A stretch of 64,000 nucleotides of DNA, from the NCBI RefSeq assembly GCF_001469895.1, contig NZ_LOPY01000011.1:62001-126000 (forward strand). Reading direction: 5' to 3'. How positions within the stretch are numbered: the first letter of the stretch is position 1; each line of letters opens with the position of its first letter. This DNA comes from Pseudoalteromonas sp. XI10 (GTDB taxonomy: Bacteria; Pseudomonadota; Gammaproteobacteria; Enterobacterales; Alteromonadaceae). A program made the position numbers and the translations under genes. Positions 35,556 through 46,965 of the stretch are shown piece after piece. The notes under the pieces are model-generated. The model worked only from the letters and a program-made list of their open reading frames with translations. It did no database searches and was not told the DNA's origin.

Positions 35556-36845
35556 TTAATCAGTCACTACGAAAGAGTCGAGGTCTTGTCCCATCTCTTT
35601 TTTCAAGCGATTCCATTCTGCCATTGGCAAGCGTACCGATAATAACCAGTTTCCTTGCTCATCAAAACACTCTTGATGAACTGCATTTAAGTTGAATAAT
35701 GCTGCGCGAATACGACCATGTTGTGGTGGTAATTTTAGCTCATCAGCAAACATCTTTTTGGCAAGTAACTCATTAATTGCCTCACTTAGCAGTTCACAAC
35801 CAACGCCAGTGCGCGCCGACAACCAGACTCGTACCGGTTGACCTTCGTCGTTTCTATCTATACGTGGCGCAACGTCATCTAGCGCATCAATTTTGTTATA
35901 AACCAATAATTGCGGCACTTCATCTGCTTCGATTTCTTTTAAAACAGACTGTACTTGCTCAATATTTTCTTTTCGACGAGGGTCTGCCACATCGATAACA
36001 TGTAGCTGTAAATCAGCTTCACGGGTTTCTGTTAAGGTCGCTTTAAATGCTGCAACAAGGTCGTGGGGTAAGTGACGAATAAAACCTACCGTATCAGCTA
36101 AAATAATTGAACCTATATCGCCGATATCCAACTTACGTAAGGTTGGATCTAGGGTTGCGAATAGCTGGTCAGCAGCATACACATCTGAGTCTGTAATACG
36201 GTTAAATAACGTTGATTTACCCGCATTGGTGTAACCTACCAGTGACACAGTTGGGATTTCATTTCGCGTACGCGCACGTCGTCCCTGCTCACGTTGAACA
36301 GCAACTTTATCTAAACGGGCACGAATATTTTTAATTCTTGCGCGCAGTAATCGTCTATCGGTTTCGAGCTGGGTTTCACCTGGGCCACGTAAACCTATCC
36401 CGCCTTTTTGTCTTTCAAGGTGGGTCCAACCACGTATCAAGCGAGTAGAAATGTGACGTAACTGAGCTAACTCAACCTGAAGTTTACCTTCGTGAGTACG
36501 CGCTCGCTGCGCAAAAATATCTAAGATCAAACTCGTACGATCAAGAACGCGGCACTGACAAACGCTTTCTAAATTGCGTTCCTGTGACGGGCTAAGTTGA
36601 TGGTTGAAAATGATGACATCTGCATTGTGGATTTTGACAGTTTCAGCGATTTCTTCTGCTTTTCCGGTCCCGACGAAAAGTTTCGGATGTGGTGCTTGAC
36701 GACTGCCTTGCACAATCGCCAAACTACTAACACCAGCAGAAGATACCAACAACTCTAATTCGTGAAGATCTTCGCGATCTCCCTCTTTAGGTAAGTCGAT
36801 ATGAACTAAAACTGCCTGTTCGCCGGCTTCATAACGGTCAAACAA
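35556..36845 (-). CDS. hflX: Ribosome-associated GTPase HflX
   Basis: HflX binds the 50S subunit and splits stalled or heat-damaged 70S ribosomes. The 429-residue product has the N-terminal HflX domain (1-190), the helical linker with QKGGIGLRGPGETQLE, the G domain with G1 GYTNAGKS (204-211), G3 DTVGF and G4 NKID, and a C-terminal domain. The start is TTG at 36845, matching the family opening MFDRYEAGEQ; the nearby ATG at 36849 is out of frame and meets a stop after three codons. AGGAG lies 8 bases before the TTG. E. coli hflX also uses TTG, as far as I recall. Confidence 0.94.
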   Translation of the reverse strand: MFDRYEAGEQAVLVHIDLPKEGDREDLHELELLVSSAGVSSLAIVQGSRQAPHPKLFVGTGKAEEIAETVKIHNADVIIFNHQLSPSQERNLESVCQCRVLDRTSLILDIFAQRARTHEGKLQVELAQLRHISTRLIRGWTHLERQKGGIGLRGPGETQLETDRRLLRARIKNIRARLDKVAVQREQGRRARTRNEIPTVSLVGYTNAGKSTLFNRITDSDVYAADQLFATLDPTLRKLDIGDIGSIILADTVGFIRHLPHDLVAAFKATLTETREADLQLHVIDVADPRRKENIEQVQSVLKEIEADEVPQLLVYNKIDALDDVAPRIDRNDEGQPVRVWLSARTGVGCELLSEAINELLAKKMFADELKLPPQHGRIRAALFNLNAVHQECFDEQGNWLLSVRLPMAEWNRLKKEMGQDLDSFVVTD

Positions 36846-36862
36846 GCATTACGCTCCTAAGT

Positions 36863-37126
36863 TTAAAAATTTCCAGATTCTTGCTCTTCTGAATCATCAC
36901 TTCCTTGAACGCCTTGGAAGTTAACAGAACGCGCTGGAACAACAGTTGAAATAGCGTGTTTATACACCATTTGATTTACGGTGTTTTCAAGTAAAATAAC
37001 AAATTGGTCAAATGACTGGATTTTACCCTGCAATTTAATGCCATTAACCAAAAAGATTGATACTGGAATGCGCTCACGACGTAACGCATTTAAAAATGGG
37101 TCTTGTAACGACTGGCCTTTTGCCAT
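36863..37126 (-). CDS. hfq: RNA chaperone Hfq
   Basis: Hexameric Sm-like protein that pairs small RNAs with mRNAs. The 87-residue product is nearly identical to family consensus in the core: rim arginines R16/R17/R19 (RRERIP), Sm1 ([14 protein letters not shown]) and Sm2 with Y55-K56-H57. The C-terminal tail after residue 70 is acidic and short compared with E. coli (102), as is usual in marine Alteromonadales and Vibrio. It lies between miaA and hflX in the same operon. Confidence 0.98.
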   Translation of the reverse strand: MAKGQSLQDPFLNALRRERIPVSIFLVNGIKLQGKIQSFDQFVILLENTVNQMVYKHAISTVVPARSVNFQGVQGSDDSEEQESGNF

Positions 37127-37206
37127 GTTATTTTCCTTCGTTCTAGGTGTTATTATAATTAAGTAGCTGAACTAATTTAACAAAGCTAAAAAACTTCCAG
37201 CTACTA

Positions 37207-38124
37207 CTAGCTTAGCGAACTTACTACACGTTGCAAGTTTTCTTCATCACCCGTGGTCAACCAAGTTACTTCAGGCCAACCTCTTAACCAAGTGAGTTGT
37301 CGCTTGGCTAACTGCCGTGTGGCTGCAATACCACGAAAGACCATTTCATCATAGTCAATTTCGCCAGCAATGTAATCCCACATTTGTCTATAACCCACAC
37401 AACGAATCGAAGGCAGGTCTGGGTGTAAATCCTTACGTTTATATAGGGATGAAACTTCATTTTCAAACCCCTGATCGAGCATTATTTTAAACCTTTTCTC
37501 AATTCGCTGATGTAATTCACTGCGATCATCAGGTGCAATGGCAAATTGATGGAAAGTATAAGGAAGCCCAGGCTGCTTTTGTTTTTGCAGCTCAGTCATT
37601 GTTTTGCCTGTTATACGATACACTTCTAATGCACGATTAATTCTTTGCGAATCATTTTCGCTCATTTTTTCCGCAGCATCAGGATCGATTTTCACAAGCT
37701 CTTTATGCAAATGTGGCCAGCCAAACTGCTTTGCTTCCTTTTCGAGTTCAGCACGTACTTCAGGTGATGCCTCTGGTAGCGGTGATAAGCCATCAATAAG
37801 CGACTTAAAATACATCATTGTACCGCCAACCAATACAGGTACTTTACCTTGCTGATGAAATAGATCAATCTTTTCAATTGCATCACGGCGAAAATCTGCC
37901 ACTGAATAACTATCTGCTGGGTCGATAATATCAATCAAGTGATGCGGCGCACGAGCAAGCTCTTCGGCATTTGGCTTTGCTGTGCCGATGTCCATATCTT
38001 TATAGACTAATGCTGAATCAACACTGATTATTTCTGTGTTTAAATGCTCACACAAAGAAATTGCTAAATCTGTTTTCCCTGCAGCGGTTGGTCCCATTAA
38101 AAAAATGACGGGTAAGTTATTCAA
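37207..38124 (-). CDS. miaA: tRNA dimethylallyltransferase
   Basis: Adds the isopentenyl group to A37 of tRNAs reading UNN codons. 305 residues with the P-loop GPTAAGKT (11-18), [16 protein letters not shown] (substrate/Asp region) and APHHLIDI, plus the later [12 protein letters not shown] motif. The gene starts 15 bases past the mutL stop and precedes hfq, as in E. coli. Confidence 0.96.
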   Translation of the reverse strand: MNNLPVIFLMGPTAAGKTDLAISLCEHLNTEIISVDSALVYKDMDIGTAKPNAEELARAPHHLIDIIDPADSYSVADFRRDAIEKIDLFHQQGKVPVLVGGTMMYFKSLIDGLSPLPEASPEVRAELEKEAKQFGWPHLHKELVKIDPDAAEKMSENDSQRINRALEVYRITGKTMTELQKQKQPGLPYTFHQFAIAPDDRSELHQRIEKRFKIMLDQGFENEVSSLYKRKDLHPDLPSIRCVGYRQMWDYIAGEIDYDEMVFRGIAATRQLAKRQLTWLRGWPEVTWLTTGDEENLQRVVSSLS

Positions 38125-38139
38125 GCCTAAATACCTTGC

Positions 38140-39984
38140 TTAGTTTAAAAACTGAGATAGTTCTATTTTAACTGCTTTTTGACGTAAACGTTGCATAGTT
38201 TGTGGATTATTTTCTAACCGAGCCACTTGCTCCAAAAAGGCTTGGCTTGCGTAATAGCGTGCTGGGATTTGCTGAGCTAACCAAGCTAACCATTCATCGA
38301 GTGAACTTGGTGAGGCTTTACAGCCAGTAATAAGTCGCTCAATAGCATCACTTACATCAAGTAAATAGACACAAGGCGGAAGCTTTTTCACCATCACAAA
38401 CTGTTTTTCAATGACTAAATCAAAACCAAGTAAGGTAAACCACGACTGCTGAGCATTTAACGCACTAATATCATCAGCACTTGCATTTACTCGCACAGGT
38501 AACAACAAGGCTTTGCCATCAAGGCTACCTGCTTGCTCTACGTGCGCTTGCCAGTCGAGTGCTAATGCATGCTTAAAGTGCGCAGCAAAGAGTTGGTTGT
38601 CTTCACTAAATACGCACTCGCCTTCTCGTACATGAATAAGCTTGGCAAGTTTTGCTTGCTCTACAACCGGTGCTGTAACACTTGGTTCAGGGCGTACTTG
38701 GTCAAAATGCGCAGCATGTTGCTCGCTGATCCCTTGATAAAATGCATTGACATCTTGGTGCGATGTTTTACTGCGACCTTGGCTGTCACTACTAAAACCA
38801 CCGCCAGAGCGCCCTGCTCCTGTTGCCCCAGAATAACTCGCTGAACGTGTCGGCTGTAATTCAGATTTAGGGTAATCATACTGCTCTGTTGGCGCTGATT
38901 GAGTAAAACTTGGCTGTGTGCTGCTTGAGTGCGCCTCATCACACGGAGCATGCTGAAAAGCAGTGTCATTATGCTCTGTAAAACCAGCTTCCTGCTGAAG
39001 CGGCACCACCACTTGTTTTATTGCCTGCAGGATAAAGTCATGCACTAAACGGCCTTGATGAAAACGCACTTCATGTTTTGCTGGGTGCACGTTTACATCG
39101 ACCTGACGTGGGTCAATATCAATATAAATGACAAAACCAGGTAGCTCTTCTGAGCCTGCGACTTCTTCAAAGGCTTGGCGGATTGCATGCAAAATGAGTT
39201 TATCGCGCATCATGCGATTATTCACATAGGTATATTGCGTGCTATTCGTTGAGCCCACGGGTAATACCCAACCGCGCAGCATCAAACCAGCTTCACCTGA
39301 TTGAATATGCAGCCCCTGCTCACTAAATGCTTTGCCAGCAACTTGAGCGACACGCGCTATTGCTTGCTCAGGGTTTGGTTTAGCACGGTATTGACGCACA
39401 ACTTTGCCATTATGAGTCAGGGTGATAGAGACATCAAAACGACTCAGCGCAATACGCTTTATGAGCTCATCAATATGTGAAAACTCGGTTTTCTCGGTGC
39501 GAAGGAATTTACGGCGCGCAGGGGTATTAAAGAATAAGTCTTTCACCTCAATGGTGGTGCCATCAGGGTGTGCGGTTGGCTTAATCTGCACCGCCATATC
39601 GCGACCTTCAGCAAACGCTTGCCATGCAGCCTCTTGCTGCTTTGGCTTTGAGCTTAAGGTTAACCGCGACACTGAGCTAATTGATGCTAACGCTTCACCA
39701 CGAAAACCCAATGAACAGATGTTCTCTAGGTCATCGAGTGACTTAAGCTTACTCGTGGCATGGCGCGACAAGGCTAATGTTAGCTGATCTTTATTAATGC
39801 CAGAGCCATTATCGCGAATGCGAATAAGCTTATGACCGCCACGCTCAATATCTATTTGAATGCGCGTTGCGCCAGCATCTAAACTGTTTTCGACCAGCTC
39901 TTTAACAACGGATGCTGGGCGTTCAACCACTTCACCCGCAGCAATTTGGTTAGCCAATCGCGCGGGTAGTATTTCTATACTCAT
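38140..39984 (-). CDS. mutL: DNA mismatch repair protein MutL
   Basis: 614-residue GHKL-ATPase that links MutS to downstream repair steps. The ATPase domain (1-330) shows [14 protein letters not shown], the DNGSGI motif, GFRGEAL and LFFNTPAR. A long low-complexity linker rich in Ser/Gln/His/Gly lies at about 345-430, followed by the C-terminal dimer domain. The DQHAxxExxxE endonuclease motif of non-MutH bacteria is not seen, consistent with a MutH-dependent system. It lies between amiB and miaA. Confidence 0.95.
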   Translation of the reverse strand: MSIEILPARLANQIAAGEVVERPASVVKELVENSLDAGATRIQIDIERGGHKLIRIRDNGSGINKDQLTLALSRHATSKLKSLDDLENICSLGFRGEALASISSVSRLTLSSKPKQQEAAWQAFAEGRDMAVQIKPTAHPDGTTIEVKDLFFNTPARRKFLRTEKTEFSHIDELIKRIALSRFDVSITLTHNGKVVRQYRAKPNPEQAIARVAQVAGKAFSEQGLHIQSGEAGLMLRGWVLPVGSTNSTQYTYVNNRMMRDKLILHAIRQAFEEVAGSEELPGFVIYIDIDPRQVDVNVHPAKHEVRFHQGRLVHDFILQAIKQVVVPLQQEAGFTEHNDTAFQHAPCDEAHSSSTQPSFTQSAPTEQYDYPKSELQPTRSASYSGATGAGRSGGGFSSDSQGRSKTSHQDVNAFYQGISEQHAAHFDQVRPEPSVTAPVVEQAKLAKLIHVREGECVFSEDNQLFAAHFKHALALDWQAHVEQAGSLDGKALLLPVRVNASADDISALNAQQSWFTLLGFDLVIEKQFVMVKKLPPCVYLLDVSDAIERLITGCKASPSSLDEWLAWLAQQIPARYYASQAFLEQVARLENNPQTMQRLRQKAVKIELSQFLN

Positions 39985-40007
39985 AGTGTTCCTAACACGA
40001 AAATTGA

Positions 40008-41351
40008 CTAGCTTTGAGGAATATCAAGCTCTTGACCAATGAACAAGGTATTCGATTTTAAGTTGTTGGCCGTTTTTAGCTTACTCACCGAGGTGTTATA
40101 TCTACTTGCTAAAATACTTAACGACTCACCAGGACGAACTTTGTGCTTAGTCGGAAACTGCGACTTTAACTTAGCGAAAAGCGAGTCATCTGGCGGGTTT
40201 TGCATATAGTAATTTTTAATCGAGGTGAAAATTGCTTTAGCTAAGCGCTCCTGATGCTGCGCAGTTTTTAGCATTCGCTCTTCGCGTGGATTCGAAATAA
40301 ACCCTGTTTCGACCAAAATAGACGGAATATCTGGTGACTTTAATACTGCAAGGCTCGCCGCTTGCGGGCGCTTCTTATGCATTTTAGCCACTTTTCGTAA
40401 TTCGCTGACCACTTCTTCCGCGACACTAAAGCCTGTTTTCATCGAGTGATCCATCGACATATCTAGCAGTGCTTGCGCTAAATATTTTTCGCTTGCAGTA
40501 TCTTTTAATACCCCAGCTGCACCACCTAAAAGCTCTGAGTGTTTCTCTTTATCCTCAATCCATTTACCAATTTCTGAATTTGCACGGCGTAGTGATAGCA
40601 CCCACACTGAGGCACCGTTTGGTTGTGGGCTGGTAAAGGCATCCGCATGAATCGACACAAAGAAGTCAGCTTTTTTCTTACGGGCAATGCTAGTACGGGT
40701 GTTTAAATTTACAAAGTAGTCACTGCGGCGCACCATGCGCGAAATCATGCCTTTTTCAGAATCAATCATTCGCTCTAAGCGCTTGGCTATTTGTAACGTA
40801 ATGTCTTTTTCATAAGTGCCTGACGGACCAATTGAACCTGGGTCTTCACCACCATGACCTGCGTCAATGGCAATAACAATATCGCGCTCTTGATTGAGTT
40901 CGCGTTTTTTCACACTGGTATTGGTTACAGCAACAGGTTCTGCCTTCGGTGTTTTATCAACAAGGTCAACTACTAAACGATGCTTGTAGGGATCGGTAGG
41001 TAGTAAGGCAAATACCACTGGTTTACTAGCACGGGCTAGCTCAAAAACAAAGCGCACACTTTTGCTATCTTTAGGTTTCGAGTAACGCAGTTTTGAAACA
41101 ATCTGATGCTTTTTTGGAATAGCAGGCAAGCTATCTAGTTTGTCGGTATTTTTTAAGTCAATCACTAAACGAGCTGGATTTTTCAGCATGAAATAGCTGA
41201 AATCAGGTTTATCGTTTAAATCAAAGACCACACGAGTGCTGTCAGGTGAAGGCCACACACGTACGCTATTAATAGTATTTTGTGCAAGCGCAACCTGGCT
41301 CACAACCAATAACATCAAAGTAGTTAATAGTTTAAACGTACAACGACCCAT
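40008..41351 (-). CDS. amiB: N-acetylmuramoyl-L-alanine amidase AmiB-type with LysM
   Basis: Periplasmic zinc amidase that splits septal peptidoglycan during cell separation. The 447-residue precursor has a signal peptide (cut near ALAQN), an AMIN localisation domain (about 28-130), the Amidase_3 domain (about 155-385; [11 protein letters not shown] with the zinc His/Glu, [15 protein letters not shown]) and one C-terminal LysM (about 398-445). The regulatory helix typical of AmiB lies between [22 protein letters not shown] words. LysM on AmiB distinguishes it from AmiA/AmiC. Operon position tsaE-amiB-mutL is standard. Confidence 0.93.
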   Translation of the reverse strand: MGRCTFKLLTTLMLLVVSQVALAQNTINSVRVWPSPDSTRVVFDLNDKPDFSYFMLKNPARLVIDLKNTDKLDSLPAIPKKHQIVSKLRYSKPKDSKSVRFVFELARASKPVVFALLPTDPYKHRLVVDLVDKTPKAEPVAVTNTSVKKRELNQERDIVIAIDAGHGGEDPGSIGPSGTYEKDITLQIAKRLERMIDSEKGMISRMVRRSDYFVNLNTRTSIARKKKADFFVSIHADAFTSPQPNGASVWVLSLRRANSEIGKWIEDKEKHSELLGGAAGVLKDTASEKYLAQALLDMSMDHSMKTGFSVAEEVVSELRKVAKMHKKRPQAASLAVLKSPDIPSILVETGFISNPREERMLKTAQHQERLAKAIFTSIKNYYMQNPPDDSLFAKLKSQFPTKHKVRPGESLSILASRYNTSVSKLKTANNLKSNTLFIGQELDIPQS

Positions 41352-41381
41352 TTTTACTAATACACCTTTATTTTTATATGT

Positions 41382-41855
41382 TTATTCTTGCGCGCTCTTA
41401 AGTTGCTGAACAATTGCCTGACCACGTTCAGTTAAGCTGTTAATTGCAATGGCACGCGCCTCGCCTTCATAGCGCAGGGTGATATCAAGATCCGGTGTTG
41501 GAATAAATTCGCCGCCTTTTTCAGGCCATTCCACAACACAAATAGCCTGTGGTGAAAAATAGTCACGAATTCCCATATATTCAAGTTCTTCAGGGTCACC
41601 TAAGCGATATAAATCAAAGTGATAGACATCAGCTTTAGCTAATTGGTAAGGCTCAACCAGTGTATAAGTCGGACTCTTAACCTTGCCTTGATGACCGAAA
41701 CCTTGCACGATACCACGGGTTAATGTCGTTTTACCGGCACCTAAATCACCATGTAAATAGATGACTGCTCCTTGCTCCATTAAGGTTGCAAGTTGCTTAC
41801 CCATATTAACCGTTGCTGCTTCATCAGCGAGTGGAAAACCAACACTGTCGGTCAT
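41382..41855 (-). CDS. tsaE: tRNA threonylcarbamoyladenosine synthesis ATPase TsaE
   Basis: Cytoplasmic P-loop ATPase that drives the TsaBD cycle making t6A37. About 157 residues with Walker A GDLGAGKT (36-43 from this start), KSPTYTLVEPY and the WPEKGG end motif. ATG 41855 is chosen because GAGG lies 6 bases before it; the upstream Met at 41882 adds nine non-family residues. First gene of this operon in the window; the nnr gene that normally precedes it in E. coli is not here but near 50 kb. Confidence 0.93.
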   Translation of the reverse strand: MTDSVGFPLADEAATVNMGKQLATLMEQGAVIYLHGDLGAGKTTLTRGIVQGFGHQGKVKSPTYTLVEPYQLAKADVYHFDLYRLGDPEELEYMGIRDYFSPQAICVVEWPEKGGEFIPTPDLDITLRYEGEARAIAINSLTERGQAIVQQLKSAQE

Positions 41856-41947
41856 TATTACCTCATGAAAAACTAAAAACACATTACTTTGTTAATCATA
41901 CCAGAATAATTTTGTAAGGCGAGAGCCGCTCTTATGCCTAGTTTGAC

Positions 41948-41978
41948 AAAAAAAAGCCGGCAAAGTTGCCGGCTTTTT
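41948..41978 (-). terminator. Terminator of accBC
   Basis: AAAAAGCCGGC-aaagtt-GCCGGCTTTTT, 11-pair stem with T-run on the minus strand, 19 bases past the accC stop. Confidence 0.92.
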
Positions 41979-41997
41979 AGCTTAAACAGAATTTTGT

Positions 41998-43338
41998 TTA
42001 CAGACCGAGTTTCTTCTCAAGGTAGTGGATGTTTGTACCACCGTTTTGGAAGTTCTCATCTGCCAAGATTTTCTTGTGCAGTGGTGTGTTGGTCTTGATG
42101 CCATCGATCACTAATTCGTTTAACGCATTGCGTGAACGAGCAATAGCTACATCACGGTTTTCACCGTAACAGATCAGCTTACCAATCATTGAATCGTAAT
42201 GAGGTGGTACTGTGTAATCTGCGTAGATGTGGCTGTCCCAACGAATACCTAAACCGCCAGCAGGGTGGAATCGCGTGATTTTACCTGGTGATGGAATAAA
42301 AGTGTCTGGGTCTTCCGCATTAATACGGCACTCAATTGCATGACCACGAATAACCACATCTTCTTGTGTGAATGATAGTGGCTGGCCAGCTGCAATTTTT
42401 AGCTGCTCTTTGATTAAGTCAACGCCAGTGACCATTTCTGTTACTGGGTGCTCAACCTGAATACGGGTATTCATTTCGATGAAATAGAACTCGCCGTTTT
42501 CGTATAAGAATTCGAACGTACCTGCACCGCGATAACCGATTTCGATACATGCACGAGTACAGCGGTCACCGATGAACTTACGCATTTCAGCTGTGATACC
42601 TGGCGCTGGCGCTTCTTCAACAACTTTTTGGTGACGACGTTGCATTGAACAATCACGCTCACCTAAGTGAACTGCATTGCCTTGACCGTCTGCAAGTACT
42701 TGAACTTCGATGTGACGTGGGTTTTCAAGGAATTTTTCCATGTAAACCATGCCATTACCGAAGAACTGCTTTGCTTCTTGCTGAGTAAGAGCGATTGAAT
42801 CAATCAGTTCGTTTTCGTTGCGAACAACACGCATACCACGACCACCGCCGCCGCCTGCTGCTTTTATGATTACAGGGTAACCAATACGCTTAGCGATTTG
42901 AATGTTGCGCTCGCTGTCTGCCGTTAATGGGCCATCAGAACCTGGTACACAAGGTACACCAGCTTTACGCATCGCTTCGATTGCAGAAACTTTGTCACCC
43001 ATTAGACGAATCGTGTCGCCTTTAGGACCGATAAATACAAAGCCGCTTTGCTCAACTTGATCAGCAAAGTCTGCATTTTCAGAAAGGAAACCATAACCTG
43101 GGTGGATAGCAACTGCGTCTGTTACTTCTGCCGCTGCAATAATGCGCGGAATATCTAAGTAACTTTCAGTGGCTGCTGGTTTACCAATACAAATTGTTTC
43201 GTCTGCCAGTAACACGTGCTTAAGATCACGGTCTGCCGTTGAATGCACAGCAACAGTTTTGATCCCAAGCTCTTTGCAGGCGCGCAGTACGCGAAGTGCA
43301 ATTTCACCTCGGTTTGCAATGACTACTTTATCTAACAT
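41998..43338 (-). CDS. accC: Biotin carboxylase subunit of acetyl-CoA carboxylase
   Basis: ATP-dependent carboxylation of biotin on AccB, the first half of malonyl-CoA synthesis. 446 residues with the biotin carboxylase N-domain (1-110), ATP-grasp core (K116, K159, glycine loop [10 protein letters not shown] at 161-170), [16 protein letters not shown] (metal and catalytic residues) and the C-domain. Length matches E. coli AccC (449). It is 23 bases after the accB stop, the usual accBC operon. Confidence 0.97.
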   Translation of the reverse strand: MLDKVVIANRGEIALRVLRACKELGIKTVAVHSTADRDLKHVLLADETICIGKPAATESYLDIPRIIAAAEVTDAVAIHPGYGFLSENADFADQVEQSGFVFIGPKGDTIRLMGDKVSAIEAMRKAGVPCVPGSDGPLTADSERNIQIAKRIGYPVIIKAAGGGGGRGMRVVRNENELIDSIALTQQEAKQFFGNGMVYMEKFLENPRHIEVQVLADGQGNAVHLGERDCSMQRRHQKVVEEAPAPGITAEMRKFIGDRCTRACIEIGYRGAGTFEFLYENGEFYFIEMNTRIQVEHPVTEMVTGVDLIKEQLKIAAGQPLSFTQEDVVIRGHAIECRINAEDPDTFIPSPGKITRFHPAGGLGIRWDSHIYADYTVPPHYDSMIGKLICYGENRDVAIARSRNALNELVIDGIKTNTPLHKKILADENFQNGGTNIHYLEKKLGL

Positions 43339-43361
43339 AGAGTTGGCCTTTTGTTGCGCTA

Positions 43362-43826
43362 TTATTCAATGATGAATAAAGGTTGATCGAATTCTACTGG
43401 CTCGCCATTTTCAACTAAGATAGCTTTTACTGTGCCTGCTTTATCAGATTCGATTTGGTTCATCATCTTCATTGCTTCAACGATACATAACGTATCGCCA
43501 ACATTTACTTTAGAACCTACTTCTACGTATGGTGCTGCTTCTGGAGAAGCCGCTGAGTAGAATGAACCAACCATAGGAGATTTAACTTGATGGCCAGTCG
43601 GTGCAGCTGGAGCAGCCGCTTCTGCTGCTGGAGCCTCTGCTACTGGAGCTGGTGCCGCTGCTGGCGCAGGTGCTGCAAACTGTTGTGGTGCATACTGCAT
43701 TGCAGGTGCTGCAGACATATTGTTGCGATTGATGCGTACTGACTCTTCACCTTCAGTGATTTCTAATTCAGCAATACCAGATTCTTCTACTAATTCGATA
43801 AGTTTTTTGATCTTGCGAATATCCAT
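43362..43826 (-). CDS. accB: Biotin carboxyl carrier protein
   Basis: 154 residues. The N-terminal helix region (1-30) is followed by a Pro/Ala linker (about 38-78) and the biotinyl domain (79-154), with biotinylated Lys120 in the EAMKMMN motif. Length and order match the family. Translation upstream of accC is coupled by proximity. Confidence 0.97.
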   Translation of the reverse strand: MDIRKIKKLIELVEESGIAELEITEGEESVRINRNNMSAAPAMQYAPQQFAAPAPAAAPAPVAEAPAAEAAAPAAPTGHQVKSPMVGSFYSAASPEAAPYVEVGSKVNVGDTLCIVEAMKMMNQIESDKAGTVKAILVENGEPVEFDQPLFIIE

Positions 43827-43856
43827 TGAACGACCCGCCTGTTAGTTATTTAAAAA

Positions 43857-44309
43857 TTAATGTGTGTTTTGCAATCGGCTAAAAGCAGCTTCAAGTGCCA
43901 CCTTATAACCCATTGCTCCTAATCCAATAATGACGCCTTGTGCCACATCCGAAAAATACGAATGATGACGGAATGCTTCTCGAGCATGCACATTACTTAA
44001 ATGCACCTCGTAAAAGGGAATGTTTACACTGAGTAATGCATCCCGTAAGGCTACGCTTGTATGCGTAAATGCAGCAGGATTGATAATAATTGCATCAACC
44101 GCTTGCCATGCATCGTGAATGCGTTCTATTAATGCAGCTTCACTGTTACTTTGGAAATGCGTTAAATCAACATTGAGACCAGCAGCAACCTGACTAAGTT
44201 CAGCTATAATCTCATCAAGAGATTGAGTGCCGTACTTTTCTGGTTCACGCTTGCCAAGCATGTTTAAATTTGGCCCATTTAGAACTAAAAGTTTGAATTT
44301 TGCAGCCAT
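43857..44309 (-). CDS. aroQ: Type II 3-dehydroquinate dehydratase
   Basis: Third step of the shikimate pathway, dodecameric type II enzyme. 150 residues with the catalytic Tyr26 (KREPEKYG), NPAAFTHTS and the [15 protein letters not shown] loop. It precedes accB with 30 bases between, the usual aroQ-accB-accC arrangement; the three are likely co-transcribed. Confidence 0.96.
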   Translation of the reverse strand: MAAKFKLLVLNGPNLNMLGKREPEKYGTQSLDEIIAELSQVAAGLNVDLTHFQSNSEAALIERIHDAWQAVDAIIINPAAFTHTSVALRDALLSVNIPFYEVHLSNVHAREAFRHHSYFSDVAQGVIIGLGAMGYKVALEAAFSRLQNTH

Positions 44310-44605
44310 AATACGCGATATATCCTATAAGTAAGCAGTTTAACCATATTCATCATAAACCCACGCTTAACCTAAGCGTGCCGATGTAAAATAGCAACTA
44401 TTTCTCACGTTAACCACCTATTATAGATATTTCGACGTAAATAGCAGCAAAATACTGGTCTAATCACTCCCTATTCGTGGCAAAGTCAAGCATAGCAAGG
44501 CACGCAACAGGGTCATTCTAAGTGTTTTCCTGCTGATTAATTGAGCTTCAATCAGTGAATTTGCTATTTTTCACTTAAAAAAGTATTTTTTACTACACAT
44601 AAACA
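44310..44605 (-). promoter_or_regulatory. Upstream region of aroQ-accBC
   Basis: About 300 bases without a gene. On the minus strand a perfect TATAAT (plus coordinates 44420-44425, in TCTATAATAGG) lies 111 bases before the aroQ start; the best -35 match (TTGCTG) is 19 bases away, so the promoter call is weak. No other motif stands out. Confidence 0.35.
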
Positions 44606-44633
44606 AAAACGCCACTCAGATGAGTGGCGTTTT
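44606..44633 (-). terminator. Terminator of cutA-dsbD
   Basis: AAAACGCCACTC / GAGTGGCGTTTT stem with a short loop and A/T tracts, 23 bases past the dsbD stop. Confidence 0.88.
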
Positions 44634-44656
44634 GCTATTTTCTTGCACGTTTGCGT

Positions 44657-46483
44657 TTATTTAGCGCTATTTCGTACTTTTGCTAAATGTTCTGCAAAGT
44701 CTTTGGCATTTAAAAAGCCTGTTACACGTTGCTCTAAAAGCTCATTACCTTGGCTATCAAAGAACAAAATGCTCGGTAAACCGAATACCGTGTATTCTTC
44801 CATTAGCTCTATGGTTTTTGCATCGCTTTGTGTTAAATCGATTTGAATTAATTCAAAGTGAGCAAATTGCTCTTGCACTTTAGCGTCAGGAAACGTGTAA
44901 TGCTCAAACTCTTTACACGCAACGCACCAGTCGGCATATAAGTCGACCATCACTAAGCGCCCTTCGCTACTTGCCTGTGCAATTTCTTCTTTTAATTCAC
45001 TTAGATTAGCAACTTGTCTAAAACCATGTGTTTGTACAGCAGCTTCAGCAACCACCGCTTTACTAGGCCAAAAATAATTTTTCGTTAAACTCGCCCCTGT
45101 CACAACCAATAAGGTTGCTGCAAACCACAATGCTGTTTTTAGCTTGCCTTGTGATTGACCACTTTGCCAATGGTGTAAATAAAGCGCTGTAGCAAGTGCT
45201 AATAAACCCGCCATTAACCAAATGAATTCAATATCAACAATACGCTCAAGCAGAATAAGTGGTACAACGAGCATAATGAAACCAAATAGGGTTTTCACTT
45301 GCTCCATCCAACCACCGGCTTTTGGTAGTAATTTACCGCCAGAAGTCCCCAGTAATAATAACGGTAAGCCCATGCCTAAACTGAGCACATAAAGTGTTAA
45401 ACCACCGACAAGATAGTCACCACTTTGCGCCACATAAAGTAAAGCAGCAGACAATGGTGCTGTTGTACACGGTGAGGCAATCAAACCAGACAGTACACCC
45501 ATCATAAATACGCCAACATAGTTGCCGCCTTTTTGCTGGTTACTAACCTGGGTGAGCTTATTCATCATGCCGCTAGGTAATTTGATTTCGTACCAGCCAA
45601 ACATCGACATTGCCAATAATACAAATAAGATACTAAAGCTAATTAGTACAGTAGGATGCTGTAAATACCCTTGTACTTGCCCACCTAATGATGCAACCAC
45701 TAAGCCCAGTGCTGCGTAAGTAACGGCCATACCTTGTACATATACAAACGACAGCGAGAACGCTTTTTTAGTCGATAAATTCTGCTGACCTGCTATAAGG
45801 CTAGACAAAATCGGAAACATTGGGAATACGCATGGCGTAAAGGCAAGGCCAACACCCACTAAAAAGAAGATTACTAGGTTAGTTAGTAAACCTTGCGATG
45901 CCAGCTTATCGGTATATGACTGCTCACCAGCTGGTTTTGATACTTCTTGAGAAGGGGCTGATGACGCTTCATTTGTATCAGCTGCTTGTGTTAATGCCGC
46001 TAATGCGTTCCCCGCATCTGCAGTCTGTGATACTTGCTCACCTGCAATCACAGATAAAGGAATGGTTCTAACTTCTGGCGGATAACATAACCCCGCCTCG
46101 GCACAGCCTTGAAAACGCACTTTAACAACCGCACCTTCTGTGACGTTACTGAGCTTAGAAACCACACTTAACGAATCAAAGAATACCTCAGTCTTACCAA
46201 AAAACTCATCTTCAATAATCACGCCCTTGCCAAGATCAGGAATTTCAATATCTGCGCCTTTGGCAATAATTTCGACTTTCTTTTTATAAAGGTAATAATC
46301 AGGCGCAATATCCCAGCCAATAAATAACGTTTTGCCTTGCTGGTCAAAATCGAAAACAAAAGCCTGATCAACTGGGAGAAATGTTTGCTCCGCAGGTTGT
46401 AGTAGATTTCCAAGTAAATTGTTATTACTTGCGCTTGCTGGCATAAGCCACAATGCACAAAGTAATAAAAGGAACGATCGCAT
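44657..46483 (-). CDS. dsbD: Thiol:disulfide interchange protein DsbD
   Basis: Passes electrons from cytoplasmic thioredoxin to periplasmic DsbC/DsbG and cytochrome maturation. 608 residues: signal peptide (1-19), N-terminal immunoglobulin-like domain with the Cys pair in GCAEAGLCYPPE, an eight-helix membrane core with its Cys pair (FTPCVFP and SPCTTAP), and a C-terminal thioredoxin-like domain with the active site WCVAC. All three cysteine pairs are present. The ATG shares a base with the cutA stop. Confidence 0.95.
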   Translation of the reverse strand: MRSFLLLLCALWLMPASASNNNLLGNLLQPAEQTFLPVDQAFVFDFDQQGKTLFIGWDIAPDYYLYKKKVEIIAKGADIEIPDLGKGVIIEDEFFGKTEVFFDSLSVVSKLSNVTEGAVVKVRFQGCAEAGLCYPPEVRTIPLSVIAGEQVSQTADAGNALAALTQAADTNEASSAPSQEVSKPAGEQSYTDKLASQGLLTNLVIFFLVGVGLAFTPCVFPMFPILSSLIAGQQNLSTKKAFSLSFVYVQGMAVTYAALGLVVASLGGQVQGYLQHPTVLISFSILFVLLAMSMFGWYEIKLPSGMMNKLTQVSNQQKGGNYVGVFMMGVLSGLIASPCTTAPLSAALLYVAQSGDYLVGGLTLYVLSLGMGLPLLLLGTSGGKLLPKAGGWMEQVKTLFGFIMLVVPLILLERIVDIEFIWLMAGLLALATALYLHHWQSGQSQGKLKTALWFAATLLVVTGASLTKNYFWPSKAVVAEAAVQTHGFRQVANLSELKEEIAQASSEGRLVMVDLYADWCVACKEFEHYTFPDAKVQEQFAHFELIQIDLTQSDAKTIELMEEYTVFGLPSILFFDSQGNELLEQRVTGFLNAKDFAEHLAKVRNSAK

Positions 46484-46803
46484 TAATTAAGTACCTCATC
46501 CATCCAATTAAAATAGGCTAAATTGCCTGTAGCCACATCAACGACCTGAATTTCAGGCACCTCATAACTATGCAATTTCTTGATAGTTTGGATCACCTCA
46601 TTCATTTTTTCTGACTTAGTTTTGATCAGTAACTTACTCTCAAGAGCTTGAGTCACCTCGCCTTCCCACATGTAAATAGATTCAATAGTAGGCAAAATGT
46701 TCACACAAGCAGCTAGCTTTTCTTTAACTAGATGTCGTGCCAACTGACGGGCTTCAGCCTCATTTGCACAAGTAGTAAAAATAAGTCGAAAATGCGTAGT
46801 CAT
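46483..46803 (-). CDS. cutA: Divalent-cation tolerance protein CutA
   Basis: 106-residue trimeric protein of the PII-like fold. Family words TTCANEAEARQLARHLV, KLAACVNILP, YMWEGEV and HSYEVPEI are all present. The function is uncertain despite the copper-tolerance name. It forms an operon with dsbD (one shared base), as in other gammaproteobacteria. Confidence 0.93.
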   Translation of the reverse strand: MTTHFRLIFTTCANEAEARQLARHLVKEKLAACVNILPTIESIYMWEGEVTQALESKLLIKTKSEKMNEVIQTIKKLHSYEVPEIQVVDVATGNLAYFNWMDEVLN

Positions 46804-46965
46804 AAGGAACCTTTAGTTGATTACGTGAGTCGCACCATAGTAGCCGATAGAAACTATAATGTGTAGCGAGCAAGGTGATCATAGGTTCCGTCTTGAAAAA
46901 TGACCTGCTCACCCCAATTTATATTTCACTGACTCGAAAGAGAATGACATTTTTTAGAGAGCGTT